Positions 56,659 through 64,000 of a stretch of 64,000 nucleotides of DNA are shown in pieces. A program made the position numbers and the translations under genes. Below the pieces are notes generated by a model. The model did not search any database. It worked only from the letters and a program-made list of their open reading frames with translations, and was not told the origin of the DNA. The DNA comes from Pseudoalteromonas sp. EB27 (GTDB lineage: Bacteria; Pseudomonadota; Gammaproteobacteria; Enterobacterales; Alteromonadaceae), in assembly GCF_001974875.1 (NCBI RefSeq), contig NZ_MTQD01000002.1:248001-312000 (forward strand). Direction: 5' to 3'. Each line of letters begins with the position of its first letter. Position 1 is the first letter of the stretch.

Positions 56659-57013
56659 GTCTATTCTCTAAAATAACTTAATTACGCAGTATTATACGCA
56701 ACGCACATTAAAATGCGAGTGTAGGTATAGTTGTAGGTGCGTAATTAGCGCGTGGATGCTTTTATATTTTAACTAAATGATTTTTTTTGCACTAAAAGCT
56801 GCATTTAGTGCTCAAAACGGGAGGATTTCACCCCTTTAAACTTGTAATTAAATGCACAGCACGCGACAATATATCCTTGTAGTTGAACAGACTCGTCATC
56901 TACATTAATTAGTCAATGCTTATTCGTAAAAGCGTTGTCGAGCCATTCTCATTTAATTTAATAAAAATACACGTGATACATTGTAGGTGTCACCACTGTA
57001 GTAAGGATTTATA
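56659..57013 (+). promoter_or_regulatory. thrS upstream leader
   Basis: This 355-bp gap has no gene. It contains inverted repeats GCATTTA/TAAATGC (56811-56855) and GTGATAC/GTGTCAC (56973-56993), the latter 20 nt before the thrS start, plus an AAGGAT ribosome site. In E. coli ThrRS represses its own translation by binding tRNA-like stems in the leader, so such stems are expected; a CGU-loop mimic was not identified. Confidence 0.4.
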
Positions 57014-58924
57014 ATGCCAGTTATTACTCTTCCAGACGGAAGTCAACGTAGTTTTGAAAACCCTGTAAGTACGCTTGATGTTGCAAACGATATTGGTCCA
57101 GGTTTAGCTAAAGCGACCATTGCAGGTCGTGTTAATGGCGACCGTGTTGATGCATGTGATTTAATTAGTGAAGACTCTCGCCTTGAGATCATCACCGCAA
57201 AAGACGATGACGGCCTTGAAATCATTCGTCACTCTTGTGCTCACTTAATTGGTCATGCAGTTAAGCAACTTTTCCCAGACGCAAAAATGGCAATTGGTCC
57301 TACTATTGACAATGGTTTTTACTACGATATCGATATGGAACATTCATTATCACAAGATGATCTTGAAGCAATTGAAAAGCGTATGTTGCAACTTGCAAAA
57401 ACAAACTACGACGTAGTGAAAAAAACAGTAAGCTGGCAAGAAGCACGCGATACATTTGAAGCGCGTGGCGAAACATACAAAATAGAAATTTTGGACGAAA
57501 ACATCGCTAAAGATGACCGCCCAGGGTTATATCATCACGAAGAATATGTAGACATGTGTCGTGGACCTCACGTGCCTAACATGAAATTTTGCCAAAACTT
57601 CAAAATAATGAAAGTGGCGGGTGCATATTGGCGCGGTGATTCAGAAAACAAAATGCTACAACGCATTTACGGCACAGCGTGGGGCGATAAAAAGCAACTT
57701 AAAGCGTATTTAAAACGCCTTGAAGAAGCTGAAAAACGCGATCACCGTCGTATTGGTAAAGCGCTTGATTTATGGCACTGGCAAGAAGAAGCGCCAGGCA
57801 TGGTATTTTGGCACAACGATGGTTGGAGCATTTACCGCGAGCTTGAAGAGTTTGTACGTGAAAAATTACGTGAATATGAGTACGAAGAAGTAAAAGGTCC
57901 AATGATGATGGACCGTTCACTTTGGGAAAAATCAGGTCACTGGGAAAAGTATTCAGAAGCAATGTTTACCACTGAGTCTGAAAAGCGTGAATACGCAATT
58001 AAACCAATGAACTGCCCAGGCCATGTGCAAATCTTTAACCAAGGTTTAAAATCGTACCGTGATTTACCACTTCGTATGGCTGAATTTGGTTGTTGTCATC
58101 GTAATGAACCATCAGGTGCACTACACGGTTTAATGCGTGTACGTGGCTTTACACAAGATGATGCTCACATTTTCTGTACTGAAGAGCAGATAATGGACGA
58201 AGTTTCAGCATGTATTAAGATGGTTTATGATACATATGAGACATTCGGATTTGAGAAGATTGTAGTTAAGCTATCTACTCGCCCAGAACAACGCATTGGT
58301 GAAGACCATATGTGGGATAAAGCAGAGGTTGCTTTAGCCGAAGCACTTAAGCTAAACGATATTGAATTTGATTATCTTCCGGGTGAAGGCGCGTTTTATG
58401 GCCCGAAGATTGAATTTACTTTATACGATTGTTTAGACAGAGCGTGGCAGTGTGGTACAGTGCAATTAGACTTTGCATTACCGGGTCGTTTAGGCGCTAC
58501 TTATGTAGCAGAAAATAACGAACGTCGTACACCTGTAATGATACATCGTGCTATTTTAGGTTCTATCGAACGCTTTATTGGCATTTTAACTGAAGAGTAC
58601 GCTGGTTTATTCCCAACGTGGCTTGCGCCAAAGCAAGTGGTAATTATGAATATTACTGATAAACAGGCTCCTTATGTTAAAGAAGTTGTACAAAAATTAA
58701 ATAAACTTGGAATTAGAGCCGCTGCTGACTTGAGAAATGAGAAGATTGGCTTTAAAATCCGTGAGCATACACTGAAGCGTATTCCATACTTACTTGTTGT
58801 TGGCGATAAAGAAGTTGAACAACAAGAAGTAGCAGTGCGTACTCGGACAGGTGAAGACCTAGGCAAATTTAATGTTGATGATTTTGTAGCTAAAATTAGC
58901 GAAGAAATTAAAAATCGACAGTAA
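57014..58924 (+). CDS. thrS: Threonyl-tRNA synthetase
   Basis: This 636-residue class II synthetase charges tRNA-Thr. It has an N-terminal TGS domain (about 1-61), an editing domain with [11 protein letters not shown] (HxxxH) and the distal Cys motif [11 protein letters not shown], the class II core (motif 2 [22 protein letters not shown], zinc Cys in [12 protein letters not shown]) and a C-terminal anticodon-binding domain. Length is near E. coli ThrRS (642). It is the first gene of thrS-infC-rpmI-rplT. Confidence 0.98.
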   Translation: MPVITLPDGSQRSFENPVSTLDVANDIGPGLAKATIAGRVNGDRVDACDLISEDSRLEIITAKDDDGLEIIRHSCAHLIGHAVKQLFPDAKMAIGPTIDNGFYYDIDMEHSLSQDDLEAIEKRMLQLAKTNYDVVKKTVSWQEARDTFEARGETYKIEILDENIAKDDRPGLYHHEEYVDMCRGPHVPNMKFCQNFKIMKVAGAYWRGDSENKMLQRIYGTAWGDKKQLKAYLKRLEEAEKRDHRRIGKALDLWHWQEEAPGMVFWHNDGWSIYRELEEFVREKLREYEYEEVKGPMMMDRSLWEKSGHWEKYSEAMFTTESEKREYAIKPMNCPGHVQIFNQGLKSYRDLPLRMAEFGCCHRNEPSGALHGLMRVRGFTQDDAHIFCTEEQIMDEVSACIKMVYDTYETFGFEKIVVKLSTRPEQRIGEDHMWDKAEVALAEALKLNDIEFDYLPGEGAFYGPKIEFTLYDCLDRAWQCGTVQLDFALPGRLGATYVAENNERRTPVMIHRAILGSIERFIGILTEEYAGLFPTWLAPKQVVIMNITDKQAPYVKEVVQKLNKLGIRAAADLRNEKIGFKIREHTLKRIPYLLVVGDKEVEQQEVAVRTRTGEDLGKFNVDDFVAKISEEIKNRQ

Positions 58925-58998
58925 AAATCGAGCGTGTAAGGCATTAACAAACAGCCAATTACACGCTTATATTATTGATATTCTTGGAGGAACGTACT

Positions 58999-59544
58999 AT
59001 TAGAGGCGGCAAGAAAGGGCAACAAACAGCTCAAAAAAATCGTATTAACGAAGAAATTACAGCGCAAGAAGTTCGTTTAATTGACATTGAAGGCGAACAA
59101 GCTGGAATTCAGTCATTACAAGACGCGCAAACTATGGCCGATGCAGCGGGTGTTGATCTTGTTGAGATCAGTCCAAACGCTGAGCCGCCTGTTTGTAGAA
59201 TCATGGACTACGGTAAGTTCATCTTTGAAAAAAGCAAAGAACTAAAAGAGCAGAAAAAGAAGCAAAAGCAAATCCAGATTAAAGAAATCAAATTCCGTCC
59301 TGGTACGGATGAAGGTGACTATCAGGTTAAGCTTCGCAACTTACGTAAGTTCTTAGAAGCTGGCGATAAAGCTAAGATTACGATCCGCTTCCGTGGCCGT
59401 GAAATGGCTCACCAAGAAATTGGTATAGAATTATTAAACCGTATCAAAGCCGATTTAGAAGAACTTGCAGTAGTTGAGTCTTTCCCAAATCGTGTTGAAG
59501 GTCGCCAAATGGTTATGATGATGGCGCCTGTTGCTAAAAAATAA
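58999..59544 (+). CDS. infC: Translation initiation factor IF-3 (AUU start)
   Basis: This 181-residue factor prevents premature subunit joining and discriminates start codons. The conserved N-terminus [19 protein letters not shown] begins directly after an ATT codon at 58999-59001, and a strong GGAGG lies at 58986-58990. No ATG, GTG or TTG fits this start. The frame can be opened at a TTG at 58975, but that lies upstream of the ribosome site. AUU initiation lets IF-3 limit its own translation, as in E. coli. Motifs [11 protein letters not shown] and [12 protein letters not shown] are family hallmarks. Confidence 0.97.
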   Translation: MRGGKKGQQTAQKNRINEEITAQEVRLIDIEGEQAGIQSLQDAQTMADAAGVDLVEISPNAEPPVCRIMDYGKFIFEKSKELKEQKKKQKQIQIKEIKFRPGTDEGDYQVKLRNLRKFLEAGDKAKITIRFRGREMAHQEIGIELLNRIKADLEELAVVESFPNRVEGRQMVMMMAPVAKK

Positions 59545-59570
59545 TTTTTAAGCGATAATACGCACCGAAA

Positions 59571-59756
59571 TTAGCTCAGGTCTGCAAGTAATATGCGAAT
59601 ATTCACCTGAGTTAACCGGTATTAAAGTAAGATTGCGGCATTTATGTTGGGTCTTCACCGGAACATGGCAGTAAGTTAGGCCTAAAAGTGGAGCTATAGA
59701 AATATATCTCACGCCTGCTTACTAATTTAAAAGCAATACAATTTGGAGTTATTGCA
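59571..59756 (+). promoter_or_regulatory. Structured leader of rpmI-rplT (probable L20 leader)
   Basis: The 212-bp gap between infC and rpmI contains a strong 11-bp stem TTAGCTCAGGT/ACCTGAGTTAA (59571-59615, one G-U), then a second hairpin around ATGTTgGGT-CTTC-ACCggAACAT (about 59645-59668). In E. coli, ribosomal protein L20 binds a folded site here and represses rpmI-rplT. Position and folding agree; identity as a specific L20 leader was not proven. Confidence 0.55.
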
Positions 59757-59957
59757 ATGGCTTATAAGCTAAAAAGTCACAGTGGCGCTGCTAAGCGTTT
59801 CAAAAAGACTGCTTCTGGCGGTTTCAAGCGTAAACAAGCGCATCTTCGTCATATTCTGACTAAGAAAACTTCTAAGCGTAAGTTACACCTACGTCCTAAG
59901 ATGATGGTTCATAAAAATGACCATGGTCTAGTTTCACGTATGTTACCGTTCGCTTAA
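59757..59957 (+). CDS. rpmI: 50S ribosomal protein L35
   Basis: This 66-residue basic protein reads [20 protein letters not shown] and [15 protein letters not shown], the L35 pattern (65 residues in E. coli). It lies 15 bp before rplT, and a GGAG site precedes the start. Confidence 0.98.
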   Translation: MAYKLKSHSGAAKRFKKTASGGFKRKQAHLRHILTKKTSKRKLHLRPKMMVHKNDHGLVSRMLPFA

Positions 59958-59972
59958 TAGGGGTTTTTAGAA

Positions 59973-60332
59973 ATGGCAAGAGTTAAACGCGGCGTTGTCG
60001 CACGTGCACGTCACAAAAAAGTTTTAAAACAAGCAAAAGGTTACTACGGAGCACGTTCACGTGTTTACCGCGTAGCTTTCCAGGCTGTTACTAAAGCGGG
60101 TCAATACGCTTACCGTGACCGTCGTGCGAAGAAACGTACTTTCCGTCAATTATGGATTGCACGTATCAATGCTGCTTCACGTCAAAATGGTCTGTCTTAC
60201 AGCCGTTTTATCAATGGTCTTAAAAAGACATCTGTAGAAATCGATCGTAAGATCCTTGCAGATATCGCTGTTTACGACCAAGTTGCATTCGCAGCGCTTG
60301 TAGAAAAAGCAAAAGAAGGCCTAGCCGCTTAA
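59973..60332 (+). CDS. rplT: 50S ribosomal protein L20
   Basis: This 119-residue protein begins [20 protein letters not shown] and continues [22 protein letters not shown], matching L20 (118 in E. coli). It is needed for early 50S assembly and represses its own operon. The terminator follows 20 bp later. Confidence 0.98.
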   Translation: MARVKRGVVARARHKKVLKQAKGYYGARSRVYRVAFQAVTKAGQYAYRDRRAKKRTFRQLWIARINAASRQNGLSYSRFINGLKKTSVEIDRKILADIAVYDQVAFAALVEKAKEGLAA

Positions 60333-60351
60333 GCTTTTTTATATAAGTATT

Positions 60352-60378
60352 AAAAAGGAGCCTATGGCTCCTTTTTTT
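60352..60378 (+). terminator. Terminator after rplT
   Basis: AAAGGAGCC and GGCTCCTTT pair around TAT, with a T run after. Confidence 0.95.
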
Positions 60379-60860
60379 GTGCCTGTTATTTAGTAACATA
60401 CATTTTTTTTGGAATTAAGTTTATAAATAGTAATGTACTGAACTGCCAAGGCGTGTTGAACCTTAGTGGTTGAATTTGCAGTAGTATGCTTGGCTTTTAA
60501 GCAAAGCGAATACCAAATATATGCTGCCCTTTGAGCTCGATCTTGAGACGATGAATCCTTTGTTGCTCGGTTTTTACTTATGCTTAAATGGATGTAACCC
60601 AATAGAATAAAGCAGGAGCAGTTATCGAGCCCACAGGTACAAACCTCGCACCGCGATTAAACCTCCCCTAGATTGAACAAATTTCAATCGACAAAGAACA
60701 ACACGCCCTAGACTTAATAAGTTTATTAAGCCCCTAAATACAGCCGTAAATAGGGGATATGTAATTGGCTGCATTTTTTTGTTGAATCACCGCAGTTTCC
60801 TCATTATAAAAAAATTAGTTGATATAATTTATATAATTGAGGCGTTTGTTAGAGAATTTT
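60379..60860. other. Unexplained intergenic region with two adjacent hairpins
   Basis: About 480 bp without a convincing gene. A 70-codon minus-strand frame (60390-60602) has no ribosome site and low-complexity content. Two adjacent inverted repeats stand out: CTTAATAA/TTATTAAG (60713-60730) immediately followed by CCCCTA/TAGGGG (60731-60756). The region may hold the promoter of the M14 peptidase gene and possibly a decayed insert. Confidence 0.5.
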
Positions 60861-62678
60861 ATGTTTGCAAGTTTACTAGTTTTATCTGCAAGTGTTGCGT
60901 ATGACGCACACTTACCTCCATTAATTGAGTGGCAGGGGAAAAGCGTAGAGCTTTTACAAAAACAAGGGCCGTTAACTACTGATTTTGAGTTGTCAGCAGG
61001 TGAAGCGTCACCCGATTATGCAAATACAATGGCATTTGTAGATAGGTTAGTTGCTGCAAACCCTACTCAGTTTCAATCTCAAACCATCGGCTATAGTAAT
61101 AGCAAACGTGCAATTAAAATGCTGATTGCCAGTGAGCAAGGCTTTTTTGAAGCAAGGCAAATGGCTAATAGCACTAAGCCAACTATTTTTATTCAGGCAG
61201 GAATACACTCTGGTGAAATAGACGGTAAAGATGCCATGTTTATGCTGCTTAGAGATATAGCAACGGGTAAGCGCCGTGACATTTTAAAAAAGGTAAACAT
61301 ATTATTTATTCCTATTTTAAATGTAGATGGACACGAACGTAGCAGTGCATTCAATCGCATCAATCAACGGGGCCCTGCAAAAATGGGCTTTAGAACAAAT
61401 GCTAATAACCTTAATTTAAATCGTGATTTTACCAAATTAGATACCCCAGAAGTTAGAAGTGTTTTAAAGGTTATTAACGACTACAACCCAAATTTATATA
61501 TTGATGTACACGTAACCGATGGCGCAGATTATCAATACGATGTGACTTATGGCTACAACCCGGTTTTTTCAAGCGAGTCGCCTGCGGTATCAGATGCACT
61601 AAACCAGTTTTTTAAACCTCTGATTGACGATACGCTCGCTAAGCAAGGGCACATGCCAGGGCCACTTATTTTTGTTATGGATAAGCGTGACTTTAAAAAA
61701 GGATTAGCGGGGTGGGTTGCTACACCGCGCTTTTCAAATGGTTGGGGGGATTTAAAGTCATTACCGACTATTTTAGTTGAAAATCATTCATTAAAACCTT
61801 ACAAGCAACGTGTATTAGGAACTTACGTATTTTTAGATGGTGCTATTACTGCGCTATCAAAGCATAGTCATGAGTTAGCTAATGCAGTAAAAAAAGAGCA
61901 AGAATTTGTTCCTAAACAGTTAATAGTAAAGCGTGGCTATGCCAAGCAAGCTGATACGATTGCGCAGTTTAAAGGTATTGAATATTCATCAAGCATGAAT
62001 GCGCTCTCAGGCCAAAATGAAGTGAAGTATTTGGGTAAAGCACATACATATATCGACTTACCTATTTATTGGCAAAAAGATGTACAACATACAGTTGAAG
62101 TACCTAAAGCTTTTTTTATTCCGCCTGTATATCGCAATATTATTAAGAAACTAAAGTTACACGGTGTCTCTATTAATAAACTTGAAGGGGCAAACACACA
62201 GCCTTTAAAAGTAGCAAAGGTGGCAGACTACACGTTTGATAAAGCACCATTTGAAGGCCGTTTTAGAGTGTCAGCAAGTTTCGATTATGTCCCCGCTATA
62301 AATGTAGATTTAGATGGTTGGTATCAAGTCAATACTCAACAAAAAGCAGGTGAGCTTGCTGTGCATTTATTGCATCCTGAAGCACCGGATTCGTTTTTTG
62401 CATGGGGGGAATTTAATACTATTTTTCAGCGTACTGAGTACATGGAAAACTATGCACTAATTCCGTTTGCACGCCAAATGCTAAAAGACAATCCAAAGCT
62501 AGCGCTTAAGTTTGATGAAAAGCTTAAAGATAAATCGTTCGCAAGCGACGCTGATGCGAGATTAAACTGGTTATATGAGCAAAGTCCATTTTATGATCAA
62601 GCGTATTTAAAGTACCCAATACTGATGTCATTCGAAGAAGAAGTTGTTATCCCGGATCAAAAAAGTAAAGAAATCTAA
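60861..62678 (+). CDS. M14 family zinc carboxypeptidase, exported
   Basis: This peptidase of about 605 residues has a signal-like N-terminus (MFASLLVLSASVAYDA) from the ATG at 60861, preferred over the TTG at 60837. The zinc motif is QAGIHSGEIDGKDAM (HxxE), the third ligand His is in LYIDVHVTDGADYQYDV, and the catalytic Glu lies in PTILVENHSLKPYKQRV. Length is much greater than the catalytic domain (about 300), with a C-terminal region of unknown fold. It should trim peptides in the periplasm or outside. Confidence 0.92.
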   Translation: MFASLLVLSASVAYDAHLPPLIEWQGKSVELLQKQGPLTTDFELSAGEASPDYANTMAFVDRLVAANPTQFQSQTIGYSNSKRAIKMLIASEQGFFEARQMANSTKPTIFIQAGIHSGEIDGKDAMFMLLRDIATGKRRDILKKVNILFIPILNVDGHERSSAFNRINQRGPAKMGFRTNANNLNLNRDFTKLDTPEVRSVLKVINDYNPNLYIDVHVTDGADYQYDVTYGYNPVFSSESPAVSDALNQFFKPLIDDTLAKQGHMPGPLIFVMDKRDFKKGLAGWVATPRFSNGWGDLKSLPTILVENHSLKPYKQRVLGTYVFLDGAITALSKHSHELANAVKKEQEFVPKQLIVKRGYAKQADTIAQFKGIEYSSSMNALSGQNEVKYLGKAHTYIDLPIYWQKDVQHTVEVPKAFFIPPVYRNIIKKLKLHGVSINKLEGANTQPLKVAKVADYTFDKAPFEGRFRVSASFDYVPAINVDLDGWYQVNTQQKAGELAVHLLHPEAPDSFFAWGEFNTIFQRTEYMENYALIPFARQMLKDNPKLALKFDEKLKDKSFASDADARLNWLYEQSPFYDQAYLKYPILMSFEEEVVIPDQKSKEI

Positions 62679-62679
62679 T

Positions 62680-63321
62680 ATGCAAATAATAACTATACCC
62701 GTCACTGCATTTGCACAGAATAGCCGTATCATTGCGTGCAGCGAAACTAAACAAGCGGTAGTTGTGGATCCAGGTGGTGACCCTGATAAAATAGTAGCAG
62801 CCCTTAATGAGCATAAACTAGAGTTAAGTGCTATTTGGTTAACGCACGGGCATTTAGACCATGTGGGTGGGGCTGATATTTTACGTAATCAATTTAACGT
62901 ACAAATTATTGGCCCACAAAAAGATGAGTACTTCTGGTTTGAAAACTTACCTATGCAAGCACAAATGTTCGGGTTTAAACCCATTGAGCCTTTTTATCCG
63001 GATATTTGGCTAAACCATAACGACACCGTGAGCGTAGGTAAACTTAGCTTTTTAGTGAAGCATTGCCCGGGGCATACACCTGGTCATATTGTGTTTTATC
63101 AACAAGACTATGAATGCGTTATTGTAGGTGATGTTATTTTTAAAGGCTCAGTAGGGCGAACTGATTTCCCTAAGGGGAACAGCGAACAACTTATAGAGTC
63201 GATTAAGACGCATATTCTAACCTTACCTGATAATACTAAAATATTGGCAGGGCATGGGAGCGACACTACGGTTGGATTTGAAAAACAAACAAATCCTTTT
63301 GTGAGTGGTAAGTTTGGTTAA
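62680..63321 (+). CDS. ycbL: Metallo-beta-lactamase-fold hydrolase, YcbL/glyoxalase II-like
   Basis: This 213-residue enzyme has the metal-binding motif LTHGHLDHVGG, HCPGHTPGHIVFY, and VIVGDVIFKGSVGRTDFP, the binuclear site of the YcbL type of glyoxalase II, which hydrolyses glutathione thioesters. The length matches E. coli YcbL (215). The ATG at 62680 is used, 1 bp after the M14 stop; the frame also opens inside the M14 gene at 62644, which is unlikely. It is probably co-transcribed with the M14 peptidase. Confidence 0.93.
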   Translation: MQIITIPVTAFAQNSRIIACSETKQAVVVDPGGDPDKIVAALNEHKLELSAIWLTHGHLDHVGGADILRNQFNVQIIGPQKDEYFWFENLPMQAQMFGFKPIEPFYPDIWLNHNDTVSVGKLSFLVKHCPGHTPGHIVFYQQDYECVIVGDVIFKGSVGRTDFPKGNSEQLIESIKTHILTLPDNTKILAGHGSDTTVGFEKQTNPFVSGKFG

Positions 63322-63428
63322 GTTACCTATTTTAAGTTTGGCAAACTGCATAAAAATTAAAAATAAGCAGACTGAGTTTTAAAATGGTTGTATAATTTAA
63401 CCAGTTTATTTGATAAATAAGAAATAAA

Positions 63429-63887
63429 ATGTCTCTAAATCACGTAGATCGCCAAATATTGGCACTTTTACAACAAGATGCTAGTTTATCAACCGCAGAA
63501 ATTGCTGATAAAGTAGGCTTGTCTCAATCTCCATGCTGGCGTCGAATTGCCAAGCTAGAGCAAGATGGTTATATAAAAAGCAAAGTGGCTCTCTTAGATG
63601 AGAAAAAACTTGGCTTTGATATGCTTGTATATGCACATGTACGTTTATCAAACCACGGTAAAAAGAATCTTGCTGAATTTGAAAAACTTATAATGAGTTA
63701 TGATCAAGTAACAGAGTGTTACACCATGGCCGGAACAATGGACTTTATGCTACGCATAATTTCACAAGGCATAGAAGGTTATGAGCACTTTGTACGCGAT
63801 AATTTACTAAGCTTAGAATACGTACAAGAAGTACATTCTAATGTAACAATGACATGTGTAAAACGTAGTACATCTCTTCCTTTATAA
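63429..63887 (+). CDS. Lrp/AsnC family transcriptional regulator
   Basis: This 152-residue regulator has an N-terminal HTH (STAEIADKVGLSQSPCWRRIAKL) and a C-terminal RAM/AsnC effector domain (VTECYTMAGTMDFMLRIISQ). It differs from global Lrp (164) and probably controls a few amino-acid genes nearby or elsewhere. It is monocistronic with a strong terminator. Confidence 0.93.
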   Translation: MSLNHVDRQILALLQQDASLSTAEIADKVGLSQSPCWRRIAKLEQDGYIKSKVALLDEKKLGFDMLVYAHVRLSNHGKKNLAEFEKLIMSYDQVTECYTMAGTMDFMLRIISQGIEGYEHFVRDNLLSLEYVQEVHSNVTMTCVKRSTSLPL

Positions 63888-63953
63888 AAGCACTTCTTTG
63901 AAAGCTAAACCTCTTTTAGTTTAGCTTAACCACATAATGACAATTGTTAACTG

Positions 63954-63987
63954 AGCGCTAATTTGTTAGAATTTAGCGCTTTTTTTA
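63954..63987 (+). terminator. Terminator after the Lrp-family gene
   Basis: AGCGCTAA and TTAGCGCT pair with an 11-nt loop, followed by a run of seven T. A second, weaker hairpin AAGCTAAAC/GTTTAGCTT lies at 63902-63927. Confidence 0.92.
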
Positions 63988-64000
63988 TACCCATAACACC

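Noticed and set aside
58975..58998. TTG-initiated N-terminal extension of infC
   Set aside because: It precedes the ribosome site and adds residues not found in IF-3; the ATT at 58999 matches the known start.
60390..60602. 70-codon minus-strand reading frame after rplT
   Set aside because: No ribosome-binding site, unremarkable composition and no family recognised; likely chance.

Overview
The window is chromosomal DNA of a marine gammaproteobacterium, most likely Pseudoalteromonas or a close relative in the Alteromonadales. The evidence is the low GC content, the alpha-glucan locus with a TonB-dependent receptor feeding an Entner-Doudoroff operon, and the mix of FabY, YeeN, BCCT and MgtC genes. 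I see no rRNA, tRNA, CRISPR array or intact insertion sequence.

Layout. (1) 1-18.6 kb is a carbohydrate region: a 5'-truncated GH13 amylase, an MFS sugar transporter and a GH15 glucoamylase lipoprotein; then, on the minus strand, an S9 peptidase, a large TonB-dependent receptor and a LacI regulator; then glucokinase, a second LacI regulator and edd-eda-gap. Three identical 14-bp palindromes (TGACACCGGTGTCA), one before glk and two before edd, tie glucokinase and the Entner-Doudoroff operon into one apparent LacI-type regulon. A MITE-like hairpin repeat sits after the glucoamylase. (2) 18.7-26.4 kb holds a sterol-desaturase-family enzyme, a leucine-rich-repeat/protein-kinase fusion, yeeN, an M13 peptidase lipoprotein and an ABC exporter. 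(3) 26.5-29.9 kb is a secD-secF pair preceded by a 153-residue secreted ORF whose C-terminus resembles the VemP translation-arrest motif of Vibrio. An 8-nt sequence just after its stop codon is perfectly complementary to the secD ribosome-binding site. This looks like a complete secretion-monitoring arrest-peptide system and is the most exciting item here. (4) 30-32.4 kb: a GreA/B-like protein, a toxin-antitoxin pair and two zinc-ribbon proteins. (5) 32.6-35.8 kb: a RimK-like ATP-grasp ligase, a GNAT/C39-peptidase fusion and MgtC, behind a leader with two hairpins. (6) 35.8-47 kb: an EAL protein, a GlxA-type regulator, fabY, a TonB-C-like exported protein, a second MgtC, a BCCT transporter, a small lipoprotein, and the glutathione-dependent formaldehyde detoxification genes with a LysR regulator. 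(7) 47-64 kb is mostly core: lolCDE, yehS-like, gdhA, an HflX-like GTPase, an acyl-CoA synthetase, DUF3010, thrS-infC-rpmI-rplT (infC with the rare AUU start), an M14 peptidase, a YcbL-type hydrolase and an Lrp regulator.

How the genes work together. Starch or maltodextrin is probably bound and imported through the outer-membrane receptor, trimmed by GH13/GH15 enzymes, taken up by the MFS carrier, phosphorylated by glucokinase and oxidised through the Entner-Doudoroff route. Functional assignments rest on motifs and family knowledge. No database search was possible, and membership of named families is recognition from sequence.
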